A DNA stretch of 64,000 nt from Helianthus annuus (taxonomy: Eukaryota > Streptophyta > Magnoliopsida > Asterales > Asteraceae), in assembly GCF_002127325.2 (NCBI RefSeq), contig NC_035436.2, positions 111,251,591-111,315,590 of the forward strand, in the 5' to 3' direction. Shown piece after piece: positions 46,382 to 56,262 of the stretch (the first letter of the stretch is position 1; each line of letters starts with the position of its first letter). Below the pieces are notes generated by a model. That model did no database searches, was not told the origin of the DNA, and saw only the letters and a program-made list of their open reading frames with translations. The position numbers and the translations under genes were made by a program.

Positions 46382-47564
46382 TCATGGATTTTTTTTATTT
46401 AACATGAGTTAATAAAGTTTAATCATTTCTAAATTATTTCTTTCTGTTCCTTCTTGTGCGACAATTTCCTTACTTCATTTTGTTATTAAAAAAAAATAAC
46501 TCTAAAAGGAATTCCGACTGCAAACCACAAGAAAAAGAAAGAAAAAAGGAGATACCATCTCCAACTATCTTCTTCTGAAATTCCTACTATGAATCTCACA
46601 TAAACGTATATACATATGCATACATAATATACAATGTACTCCCTCTATCCCATTAAAAGTGTCATATTTTAAATTTTCAAAGTCTTTATTTATAAACTTT
46701 AACTTTAATTATATATTTTTTGTGTTATATAAAACTTGATGAAAATTAACCCGATAATAACACTTGTAAAACACACTTAAATCATATAACTTTCATCAAG
46801 TATTATCTAACAAAAACAAAATTATTTAAGGTCAAAGTTTATAAATAAAGACTTTGAAAATTCAAAATATGACACTTTTAATGGGACGGAGGTAGTAGGT
46901 ATCTATATGCATAGTACATATATACATATAATAATAATGCATTTGTATGTCATGGAAACGCTCGAAATTTGGCCACATTACAAAAAAGGGTTTGGAAGTT
47001 TTATATATATACCATGAATGAAAATGCAAGTGATAGACTTAAACTTTAAAAGAAAAAATTAAAAAAAAAACAGTTTTCTAGTTTGTAATAATTATATACT
47101 GAATTAATTATAACACTGTATATCCACTGAATTTTCACAAACCCTACAATAATCATGAGCCGCAATAAGTTTTCTTTATACATAATGTAAAACAAAATAT
47201 GAAGAATGATTCACAAAAAAAAAAAAAAATGTTGAATAATTACTACCTGATGAAGAGGAAGAAACGGATGATGATGAGTAGGATAAAGACGATGTTGCTG
47301 GTACAACACCATTAATTTCTTTCTAAGCTTTTGGCGGTCACGAGCCTTGTGATTCTGAAACCAGTAGAACACATTTTTGCCTTGAATTTTGCCATAAATA
47401 GACAATCTTGCAGTGATTTGTTGTATCTGAGTTGCTGTTGGTGTTTTCAGGCCACCTCTATACATTCCCTCTAGCATCATCACCTGCTCCGGCGTGGGAC
47501 ACCACCTGCTTCCACCTCCGCCACCACCACCGCGTGTTGGCGCCCGGACCGGCACCGATGTCAT
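45845..47564 (-). CDS. WOX3: WUSCHEL-related homeobox 3 (PRESSED FLOWER-like), two exons
   Basis: Nuclear homeodomain transcription factor of the WUS clade. Exon 1 is 47247-47564 (106 codons, donor CAG/GTAGTA) and exon 2 is 45845-46087 (acceptor GAATAG/G), joined in phase 0 to give 186 residues. The homeodomain spans about residues 19-83: [18 protein letters not shown], the extended loop and the recognition helix [27 protein letters not shown] and DRQKLRKKL point to the WOX3 group; WOX1, 2, 4 and 5 usually have NPT and ERQK or RQRQK. The WUS box TLQLFPLT is at residues 163-170, near the C-terminus. Arabidopsis WOX3 is longer (about 244 residues), so the linker here is short, but no break is seen. 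WOX3 proteins promote cell proliferation at lateral organ margins and blade outgrowth. The 1,159-bp intron holds a MITE and an AT microsatellite. Confidence 0.9.
46302..46378 (+). repeat. AT dinucleotide microsatellite in WOX3 intron
   Basis: About 38 uninterrupted AT units, 215 bp from the exon 2 acceptor. Length is likely to vary between individuals. Confidence 0.95.
46639..46895. mobile_element. Stowaway-like MITE in WOX3 intron
   Basis: The terminal inverted repeats CTCCCTCTATCCCATT and, from the other end, CTACCTCCGTCCCATT are flanked by TA on both sides (46637-46638, 46896-46897). The arms extend inward: a block around 46670-46700 recurs inverted around 46835-46870. The 257-bp size, the TA target and the CTCCCTCCGT-type ends match plant Stowaway (Tc1/mariner) MITEs. 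It carries no coding sequence. Confidence 0.85.
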
Positions 47565-47633
47565 AGTTCTATGTTTTGGATTGTTCGTTAGTGTTTTAGG
47601 GTTTGTTAATTTGTGTGTGATTTGGAGTGGAGG

Positions 47634-47641
47634 TATTTATA
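47634..47641 (-). promoter_or_regulatory. TATA box of WOX3
   Basis: TATAAATA on the minus strand, about 70 bp upstream of the ATG, followed by a short leader. The close position implies a 5' untranslated region of about 40 bases. Confidence 0.65.
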
Positions 47642-47841
47642 GAAGTGAGGAGTTCAACGAGTGAAGTGATAATAATAAATAAGTAAATAAGTGAGTTGAT
47701 ATGAGGAATGAGTGTAACCATGCAAACACTTGTCTTATTTTGAAAAATGAATCACGTCTAAAAACAGTCTAATATAAATAGTAAATCTAAGGAAACGTAA
47801 TTTATCTGTCAAATAAAAATAAACTAAACGTAATTTCTATA

Positions 47842-48348
47842 GGCAAAAACTAACTACACACCTTATCTGCCTATTTAGACACTTTTTTGTCTCGTATATG
47901 CCTCGTATAGGCCTATACTAGACGTATAGGGTTACATCAAATTCAGTGTCTGACTCATGTCAGTTCTGATTTGACTGCTCCTATATACCTCGTATAAGCC
48001 TATAATAGGACCCCTCGTATAGGTCTCATATATGGGGCGTATTTAAGGGGTTTTTTTTAACAAACATTTTATACAATATTAATCATTTTAGCAAACTTTT
48101 ATACAAAAACCAGTTTTCTATTTTAAATAAATAAAAACAACAAGTACATGATATTTTTTTAACAAACATTTTATACAATATTAATCGTATACGCCTCATA
48201 TAGGCCTATACGAGGCATATAAGACAAAATATGACATAATCAGAGATTCTCTTGTAATTTGAAAAAGGTTATACGCGACGTATAGACCTATACGAGGCGT
48301 ATACGAGGGTGTGTAAATAGGGACTGTGGTGTGTGGATATGTAGACCC
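47842..48348. mobile_element. Inverted-repeat element with CGTATAGGCCTATACG palindromes
   Basis: The ends match as imperfect inverted repeats: CTACACACC...CTATTTAGACAC on the left and, reversed from the right, CCACACACC...CTATTTACACAC. Just inside each end are clusters of CTCGTATAGGCCTATACG-like palindromes (47888-48040 and 48185-48310). It is about 507 bp, with no coding sequence and no clear target-site duplication. It lies about 280 bp upstream of the WOX3 start codon. Confidence 0.6.
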
Positions 48349-48642
48349 TTTTTTATATATAGTATGCATACATATGAGAAGAAGGGTATAATTTCAGTCA
48401 TTAATTTAAATATCTATCAGAAAATAAAACTTTGTACAATGAGTAATTTTTGATATATTAGTTATATGTAGCGGAAGAACAAAGAAGGCAATAATAAGGA
48501 AGCAAAACAGCACAATAGTATTACAAAAAAAAAAAAAAAAAGTATTACAAAACAACGTCGATACTTATTAAGTAAATTACAGTTCATTCTTAATTCTAAA
48601 AATTTATATATTTGCTTTTAATTGCTTCCTGTATTATAACGC

Positions 48643-48698
48643 ATCTTATGACCATATCAATCAACGTTAGATCTTATGACCATATCAATCAACGTTAG
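48643..48698 (+). repeat. 28-bp perfect tandem duplication
   Basis: Two adjacent identical 28-bp copies (ATCTTATGACCATATCAATC and the following eight bases). Confidence 0.95.
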
Positions 48699-48964
48699 AT
48701 TGTCTATTGTATAGACGCGAAATAAGCATTTTACACTTATCATTAAGAAATTAAAAGAGGAAAAAACCTAATTTATTTAGTGTCGGCATGGGTTAGCCGA
48801 CCCAAGAGTCGGCCCTGCTTTTTACCTTATATTTAACATATAAAAATTTTGTAATAATGTGTAATAACTAATATGCATGTTAAAGATATTTGATTATCTT
48901 AATAGTGTCTATACTTCCACATGAAAATCCCGAACTATATTGAAAACAATGTAGTTTTTTATAC

Positions 48965-49629
48965 GAGTAAATTATCGTTTTACTCTCTGAGTTTTACCTA
49001 AAATTGTCACTTTAGTTAAAATAGTTTTTTTTTTTTGTCATTTTAGTTCAAATAGTTTTGTTTTCTGTCATTTTAGTCCCTGACTTTTGTCATTTTTGCC
49101 ATATTCATCCAACCCACTAACTTCATTCTAAAAATTTAGTTAATTTAGGTAAATCTTGGTTAAACCACATTTTTCTTTCTTTTTTTGCAGGTGCGATGGT
49201 ATGAGAATGATGTTATGCTGGTTTGCAGTGAAGATGATGACGGTGGTTGTTAGTTTTACGATGATGGCGACTTTTCCACCACCACTAGCCACTTTTCCGC
49301 TACCCATGTCATCAACCAACACCACCGTCATCATCGTAAAACCAACAATCACCGCCATCATCTTCACTGTAAACCGGCACAACACTATCCCCATACCATC
49401 GCACTAGCAAAAAAAGAAAGAAAAGTGTGGTTTGATCAAAATTCATCTAAGTTAACTAATTTTTTTTAATAGAATTAATGGGTTGGATAAAGATGATAAC
49501 AATGACAAAAGTCATGAACTAAAATAAAAGAAAACAAAATTATTTGAACTAAAATAACAGGAAAAAAACTATTTAAACTAAAGTGTTAAAGTTTCATTAA
49601 AGCTCATGAAGTAAAATCACAATTTACTC
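48965..49629. mobile_element. Foldback MITE, near-full palindrome
   Basis: The left half (GAGTAAATTATCGTTTTACT...) recurs inverted as the right half (...AGTAAAATCACAATTTACTC), with its centre near 49297. The centre includes matching GTGCGATGGTATGAGAATG-type segments, so similar frames appear on both strands; these are by-products of the palindrome, not genes. The ends resemble common plant GAGTAAATT-type MITEs. No clear target-site duplication. Confidence 0.7.
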
Positions 49630-50369
49630 TAAACAGAAAAAGATACATAATTGTAATATTTACAAGTATATTACATAAATAGAAAAAAGATACATAAGAG
49701 TGACGTTTCCTTGAGCTTATTTCGGTGGTTGGAACTAAATATCTGATTTTCTGTAGGTCCTGCGAACTTGACAGTAGACATATATGTCTTTTGTCTTTCT
49801 TTACTCAATTGTTTTAATTGCCTTACCAGAAATATTGAATAATATTATCATAACATAAAAATTCTTTTCTTTTTTTCAACGATAAATTTGGATTAGTGAC
49901 GAATCAATAGAGTATCATCGTGCTATTAGCGGAATCATCTGATTATATCTATCTCCACTAAGCAATAATGTCTAATTGTGATCTATACACCAATTTATAA
50001 GAAACCTAATAAATCTGGAAAAAAAAAACACTTTTTATGAGAATCGAACTCAAAACCTAATATTTCGTAAACATTGTATCACCCTCAAAATACCACTACA
50101 CTATAATATCATATACATTTCAATAACTTGTTTTTATTGGAGTGTCAAAGTTAAGTATCGTGTTTTGTTTAAGGGAATATCAATTGTTTTACTCTTGCGG
50201 AAAAAATAGGATCTACTTGTCTAGTGACTAAAAGCTAGTCGAAATAAAGTATATAGTAATCATACAAAGAAGTTTTCATAATATAGAGATAATACTCATC
50301 AAACTTAACGTTTGTAACTGAAACAAATACATAATTTTTATTTATCGATTATTATATACGAACAGATCA
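49630..50369. other. Intergenic, nothing recognised
   Basis: AT-rich, with no ORF, tRNA or element ends recognised. Confidence 0.4.
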
Positions 50370-51338
50370 GGAGAAAACGCTTTAAAGTGTAACAACGGTG
50401 AGAACGATTCTCAGCCACAAGATCTTAGTGGTTTGTTGTTGAGATTGATGCGATCACATTTTTATAAATATTAGGGGCATTGGAACTACCAGGAGTGGTA
50501 AAATAGGAAGATTCAAACAAGGGTGCACATATTAATCACATGTCATTTCCCCAATCATATTTAAACGCCAATAACTTTTTTATACGCGATTATTTTTTTA
50601 AAAAAAATCACACCATAAAATTCAACGTTTTTTTAATCTTTCCAACGAATATACTATTGAGATATTTTACGGAAAAAATGAAGTGGATTTTTTATGGTGT
50701 GTTAAACTTTGTTTTTCACGGCATTTTCAACTATGTTTTTATGGCGTTTTTCTGAAGTGGGTGTTTTTATGGCGTTTTTTAACCAGTTTTGTATGGCGTT
50801 TTCTGAACTAAGTGTTTTTAGTGCATTTTAAACTGAGTTTTTCATGGCGTTTTTTGAAACTGTGTTTTTTATGGCGTTTTCAGCTGGTTATTTTCATATC
50901 GTTTTCTGAATTGGGTGTTTTTATATCGTTTAAAGTGAATTTTTATGGTGTTTTTCTGAATTGGTTTTTTTATGGCGTTTTCAATCGGATATTTTCATGC
51001 CGTTTTCTGAACTGCGTGTTTTTATGGCGTTTTTATTTGAACACGCAGTTCATGTTATTTTTTAAATTTCAAAAGTATAGCAATAGCATACTCGTTAGAA
51101 AGATAATAAAACACTCGAGTTTATAGTGTACTTTTTTAAGAAAATAATCACGTATAGAAAAATTACGAGAGTTTTAAAAAATGATGTAATATGCATGTGA
51201 GTGGCATGTGCAAGGTTACATGTGAGTGGCATGTGCATGAGCTTTTTGACAATATTACCCTTAGTGTAAGTTAGCACCAACGCCACATGTCAACACCAAA
51301 ATCGTTTTCACTGTTCTCACACTTTTAAGCGTTTTCCT
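50370..51338. mobile_element. TIR element with ATGGCGTTTT repeats
   Basis: The ends GGAGAAAACGCTTTAAAGTGT and, reversed from the right, GGAAAACGCTTAAAAGTGTG form imperfect inverted repeats of about 40 bp. Inside (50690-51030), about twelve TTTTATGGCGTTTTCTGAA words alternate with GTGTTTTT. No transposase is seen and no target-site duplication was confirmed. It may be a non-autonomous DNA transposon. Confidence 0.5.
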
Positions 51339-51751
51339 TAAATCCTAACCCTAATTATATATATTCTTCACATAATTAAGGAAACTAGACGATAATTTTT
51401 TACTGTAGGGATTTAAATTTTATAAATTCAATCAGATAAAACTAGGATACAACAATTAAGTGAATATTGTAGTATTGACCCCTCACCGAGTGGCTGGAAA
51501 CCATTCTTTGAATTCACGAGGACAACATATACAATGTCATTTGAAACCATCGGACAGGACTAACGATTTTCAGACAGTGGTGAATTGGAAAACACACTCA
51601 TAAGAGAGGACCGAAACAGTTAAAGACGTACTATTTGAGGCTAGGGGATACCATCGGTTTTCCTTGAAACTGTCATCTTTGCCTCACACATATATTTACA
51701 TATGCCATATTCTTATAACCACATAGAGCCCTCTCTCAAAGTGAGCTTCAT
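51339..51751. other. Intergenic, nothing recognised
   Basis: No gene. It ends in the GCTTCAT that precedes an LTR start at 51752. Confidence 0.4.
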
Positions 51752-52613
51752 TGTGACAACCCGTATTTTCGACCCTGGTTAATCACGTAAAGTTATTGGT
51801 GTTAATGTTATATGTTATGAGCTTCATTTGTTAAACCCCTAGCCCAAAACTCCTCTCTACACATATACACTACATATCATAGAGAGAGAGAACCGAGACT
51901 ATGTTGAGAGAGAGAGTTGACAGAAGTGGAGGGGTGGTCGGCCACCATACCCGATAATGGCAGCACGGTGAGCCACCCGACGATGTCGGCGGCGGCGTGA
52001 TTGAAGAAGCAAGAGTGGAGGTGTTAGGTGGCGAGAGGTGTTGAGGTGATGAAGGGAGAGACGGCGGTGGGTGGTGGTCCTAGGCGAAGTTAATGGAGGC
52101 GTGTGGTGGGTCGAGTTGTGCCTTCAGACGACATAGCGAGCCTAGGTTCAACCGGATCTGGTGGATCTCTAACAACCCAAGTAAAATCACAACCCCTCAA
52201 ACTTAGTTTCTTCTACCTTCGCTCAGATCCGTGTTCATGAAGGTTGTTTGATCGTATATTAGACAGTTATAGTGGTGAGGACGGTGATAATGGGCCGAGG
52301 TGGTGGATGCTAGCGACGGAATGAACTCCAGCCACCAGACAATGGTGTTTGGTGGTGGCAATCGACGGTGGGGATTGTGGGGATGGCATGTTAGGGCTTG
52401 TGAGCATACGGTTCAATTCTGGGAGATTTTTAGAGGTTCAGGTCAACGTTTCGGGTCTGGTCAACTTAGTCAAAATGAGTCAGACCTTGTCAATGTCAGT
52501 TCTCGGTCAAATTTTTGGTCAACGCAGTCAACAGTCAACGGGTCAGACTTGAGCGACACGCTTAGTGAGGAGACCTTTTGTGTCAGGGTGAACAATTCAT
52601 ATGTGTAGGTAAC
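51752..52613 (+). repeat. Start of a gypsy LTR cut by the Athila-like insertion
   Basis: TGTGACAACCCGTATTTTCG resembles the Tekay-like LTR start at 6492. It is interrupted at 52613/52614 by the edge of the Athila-like 3' LTR. GA-rich and GGTGG-rich stretches (51880-52130, 52280-52400) and runs of GTCAA words (52440-52550) are present; no gene is supported. Confidence 0.5.
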
Positions 52614-53912
52614 TGACGTGAGGTCGAAGGCTCAATCAAATTTAATCCAAATACTACTAGATAGCTAACGGTAAGTGGGTATCGAACACAGTGAGTTTGT
52701 GGATATGTGCTATCTCAGTGATTTATCTAAATTGACTAAAGTTAACTAAATTGCAAGAAAAGTAAATTCAGAATTGTGGTAGTTTGATCTTAAAAACTAA
52801 AAGTAACTATTTAAATTGCAAATCAACAATTGGATTTGTAAACAGTTTAGGAACAAATGACCATCCTAAGTTTACGGTCAATTGACATTCATGTTCAAAT
52901 TCAACTAGAAAGAACCACATAGACATGGCTCATGTGTAGTTACTTGTTTGTGATAAAAGGGAACTAAGTACTCGGATTACAAGAATGCGAAGTTGTTACC
53001 CGATGACCAACTAATCAATATTCAACCCTAATCCCTCCCATGATATCTCGATTGCCAACGGCACCAAGAACGTATGGTTTAGACTATGATCGAATTATAA
53101 ATCAACAATTTACAAACAAATATCAACACACCATAATAAACAAACAAAGGTTGCAAGTCTATTATTCTATAAATACGAATAAGAACATAAATGTCTTAAA
53201 CAAACCTTCAACCTAGGATGATCACCATAAGTTTAGCCGCTCATGACTTGGTACATCATCATCACACAAGTACCAATGTTCATAGGAATTAAAAACACCA
53301 ACAAATTGTTTAGAAATTGTTTTGAACCAAGAAAGAACAAGCCAAAATAGCCCAAGAAGTGCTCCAAAACGGTTGGGAATGATTGGATTTGAAAAGACAC
53401 GATAAAACATCATAAAATACGGCAGTTACACATTTCTCGCTGGCCTCCACCGTAAGCTACGGTGGCCATCGTAGCTTACGGTGGCTTGGAATGGCCTACG
53501 GTGGGTTTAAACTGTCATACGGTGACAATTTTTGTCAGGGTCCACCGTAAGCTACGCCCTCCACCGTAGGCTACGATGGGCTTCAGCATGAAATTTTGTT
53601 TTCAGCATAACGTTTTCGTTTCAACTCCGTTTTCTTCGCCATTTTCACCCACGTTCTCGTAATTTCATCATCTATCATGTCATCTTCTTAATTCTTCAAT
53701 TCCAATAAATTATTTTCTGCATTTATGCTCCATCTTTCAATCTCCAATCCAACCGCGCCTATTCGAAGCTTCATTTCCACACTTTTAAAGCCCCGAACAC
53801 ACCTAGAACATGACCAACCGTAGTTATCTAATTCAAGATAAATACATGGATAAATGCGAGTTAAATTATTGTTTATAATATTTAAGGGTTGTCCTACGGA
53901 CTACCCGTCACA
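52614..53912 (-). repeat. Athila-like 3' LTR
   Basis: On the minus strand it starts TGTGACGGGTAGTCC after a GTGTGGGGA tract and ends CCTCACGTCA. Its left 400 bp matches 63622-64000 closely. Confidence 0.85.
53445..53580 (-). repeat. CCACCGTAAGCTACGGTGG word array in Athila-like LTR
   Basis: About six copies of a near-perfect palindrome (CCACCGTAAGCTACGGTGG and half-units CCGTAGGCTACG) occur in 135 bp. Each unit can fold on itself. Confidence 0.85.
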
Positions 53913-54768
53913 TCCCCACACTTAACCGTTGCTTGCCCCCAAGCAACTCGCCCAAAACCAACTCGTAACTCCTCAAGCGATCAACATGAATCAAGCAAAC
54001 AAATGTCCTAATTTTACTAACTTTTCTTAAACCCCGCATAACACACCCCTCACGATGACTCTCCTCTCGATGACAAACAATACTAGCAAGGATGAGCTAG
54101 AACACACTCAAGGCAAATGGGTGGTTGCACAATAATAAGCTTGTACTTAAATCGTTCTTTCGCCTAAAGAATTTGCTAAAACATGCACGTGACTCAAAGG
54201 GACTTAAAGGTTGGAACGTGGCTAGGCATATGGGTAGGAAATGGAAATATATATATGTAGTAGCTAACGATTCGACCAGGTCTTTTTGTTTCATCTAAAC
54301 AAACATAACCATCTATATACAATACATCATATCTCTTTTTTTTCTTTCTTTTTAATTGCTTTTCCTTTTTTTTTCTTTTCTTTGTTTTCTATTTTTTACA
54401 CATAAACATAACATAACAAACATAATAATACGAAATATTAACACTACTAGACCGGGTCGAAAAATGGATGAATTTTTAGAAATAGGCATAGGTTATTAAA
54501 TTATCGGCTTAAAGCTCAAAATGGCTACTAAAAGTCCAAACACATGCCCCTCTCGCTACCATGCTCATATATATAATTTATGAGGTCCAATCCCCCAAAT
54601 CCCACACTCGCATACACCAAGACGAGGCTACCTAAATGCCCTTATCCTTTTCACATGCATATCAAGCTAAGTCCTTAAACCGCATTCAAGCACAAGTTCT
54701 AACATACCCCCACCTATTGCCACTCTCATCAAGAAAGATATATTCTAATAATTCAAAGAAGTGGCTCA
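53913..54768 (-). other. Athila-like 3' non-coding interior, part 1
   Basis: It begins with the CCCCACACTTAACCG and TTGCCCCCAAGCAAC segments typical of the region between pol and 3' LTR in Athila elements. No ORF is supported. Confidence 0.6.
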
Positions 54769-54773
54769 AACTC

Positions 54774-55274
54774 TGTAACATTTGCCAATTTTAGAGCTAT
54801 AGGATTAACGACCCGCCCGTAAACTTGAGGTTATGTCTTGAGCATATTGCGTTTTCTTGGTTTGATATGTTAGACACATGCCATATTTAAGGTTTATCTT
54901 GAATCATATGCTTGCCATGAGGAATTGATCACACTTTTTAACTTATGCTATGTACGTACCAAACTTGTATACTCGCCTTTGCTTTTGCATTGAATTGTAT
55001 TTTAAACATGTTACAGGTTGATGATGATGCTATAAAAGAAGTAGCGTTGATGCCTAGATACACATATAGACGTTAGGGTTGAATATGTTGTATCAAATTT
55101 TGTTATGTTATCATGTTGTATTGGTTAAACTTGTTGTATTTGGAATTTCTTGTAATGTTGACTAGTTGAAGTTATGAAATGAAACTTGGATTATTAAATT
55201 ATTGTCACAAATAGTGTTATGATGCTCTGATACCAATCTGTCACACCCCAACCAATGGCGGTTGGGGTGTGACA
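54774..55274 (+). repeat. 5' LTR of the composite element, with rearranged 3' end
   Basis: TGTAACATTTGCC to GGGGTGTGACA. It matches the 3' LTR to about 55220. There the last 50 or so bases of the normal LTR (TCTCGAGCAATC...) are replaced by an inverted copy of the LTR end plus primer site. Confidence 0.9.
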
Positions 55275-55295
55275 GATTGGTATCAGAGCATCATA
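55218..55295. repeat. Perfect 36-bp inverted repeat over the LTR/primer-site junction
   Basis: Arms 55218-55253 and 55260-55295 are exact reverse complements with a 6-nt loop (AATGGC). The right arm holds the LTR end, the primer site TGGTATCAGAGC and seven further bases; the left arm is its mirror. Confidence 0.95.
55278..55289 (+). promoter_or_regulatory. Primer binding site (initiator Met tRNA), composite element
   Basis: TGGTATCAGAGC, 3 bp after the LTR end. A mirror copy lies in the left arm of the palindrome at 55224-55235. Confidence 0.9.
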
Positions 55296-56262
55296 GGGAA
55301 TTAGGAAAATTGCCATGCTTTTGCCCTAGTCTATAGTTTTAGGAACTTTGTCTCTTATTTGTTGTTTAAAACATTTGTGCTCTATCTTACATGCTTCCTA
55401 GCTACACTTCTTGTTAATAAATTTATGTGCCTTTCCTAAGGCTAACACGAATACACTTTTGCTATTTTATACTCTTGTAACATCAACGAGACAACTTTAC
55501 CAAAATAGGCGTGAAACCCACAATTTGGTAAACGACTCTCACTCTACCTTTAATCTATTTTTGCACGAAATTTCACCATTAAGCTAGGAGTGACATCCAC
55601 AACTTAATGGTAATTTCCATTTCAACTCTAGTGGACCCTTGTCAAAGTGTCAAAATTTTATTTTGGCCGACAAGTACCAACCACATTTAGGGTACGAAAT
55701 CGTCAAGTTAGGGGTGAAACCCGCATCTTGTCGATTAAGTCCCATTCCTTGATTTTTTTTATTCTCGCCAAAGTCCCGAATATTCCAATCATTTAGAGAT
55801 GTGTAGTAACCGGAAGGGTAAGATACCGTTAATCGCTTCTCGATGAGAGTATCTTACTTATAGGCCAAAGCACAATATCTCTAAATCGAAAGGACTTTCG
55901 ACCCACTTTGGAATTGTCGACGTTTCTCTACCCGAAACATTCCTATGTTTTATTGAGCCTCTCTTTTATGTATCTCAATTTATATGTGATTTTATACTTG
56001 AACGTTCATTCATTTCGAAATGTCGTTTTAATCATGTCGCACATTATCGCAATCACAAACAATAATAATTCTCATGAACCAACTAAATTTATATTTTCCT
56101 ATTCGCAACTTATGTGCTATACATGTTGAATGTGTGTTGGAAACTTATGCTTTATGTGAACTTTACTTGGTACTTGAACATCTACTTGCTTTGCATACAC
56201 AAACCTTGTTTTCAATTAATGATCAAAGTCTCATCCTTTCCCTTCTCTTTCAAATCTTTTAG
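55296..56262 (+). other. Leader of the composite element
   Basis: Non-coding. It has four repeats of a GGGTGAAACCCGCA-like phrase (near 55510, 55585, 55710; related phrases at 59205 and 59265 in the second leader-like piece). No supported ORF. Confidence 0.55.

Noticed and set aside
45845..47564. WUS, WOX1, WOX4 or WOX5 identity for the homeobox gene
   Set aside because: CPTPEQ in helix 1 and DRQKLRKKL after helix 3 fit WOX3; the other members usually have NPT and ERQKRR or RQRQK. No C-terminal EAR-like LELTL motif of WUS is present.
49140..49407. Two small frames facing each other (84 and 83 codons) with similar proteins
   Set aside because: They are the two strands of one palindrome, with no homology or start context.
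50540..51126. Phe-rich small membrane proteins
   Set aside because: The Phe-rich readings come from TTTT-rich ATGGCG repeats and vary with the repeat, not with protein constraint.
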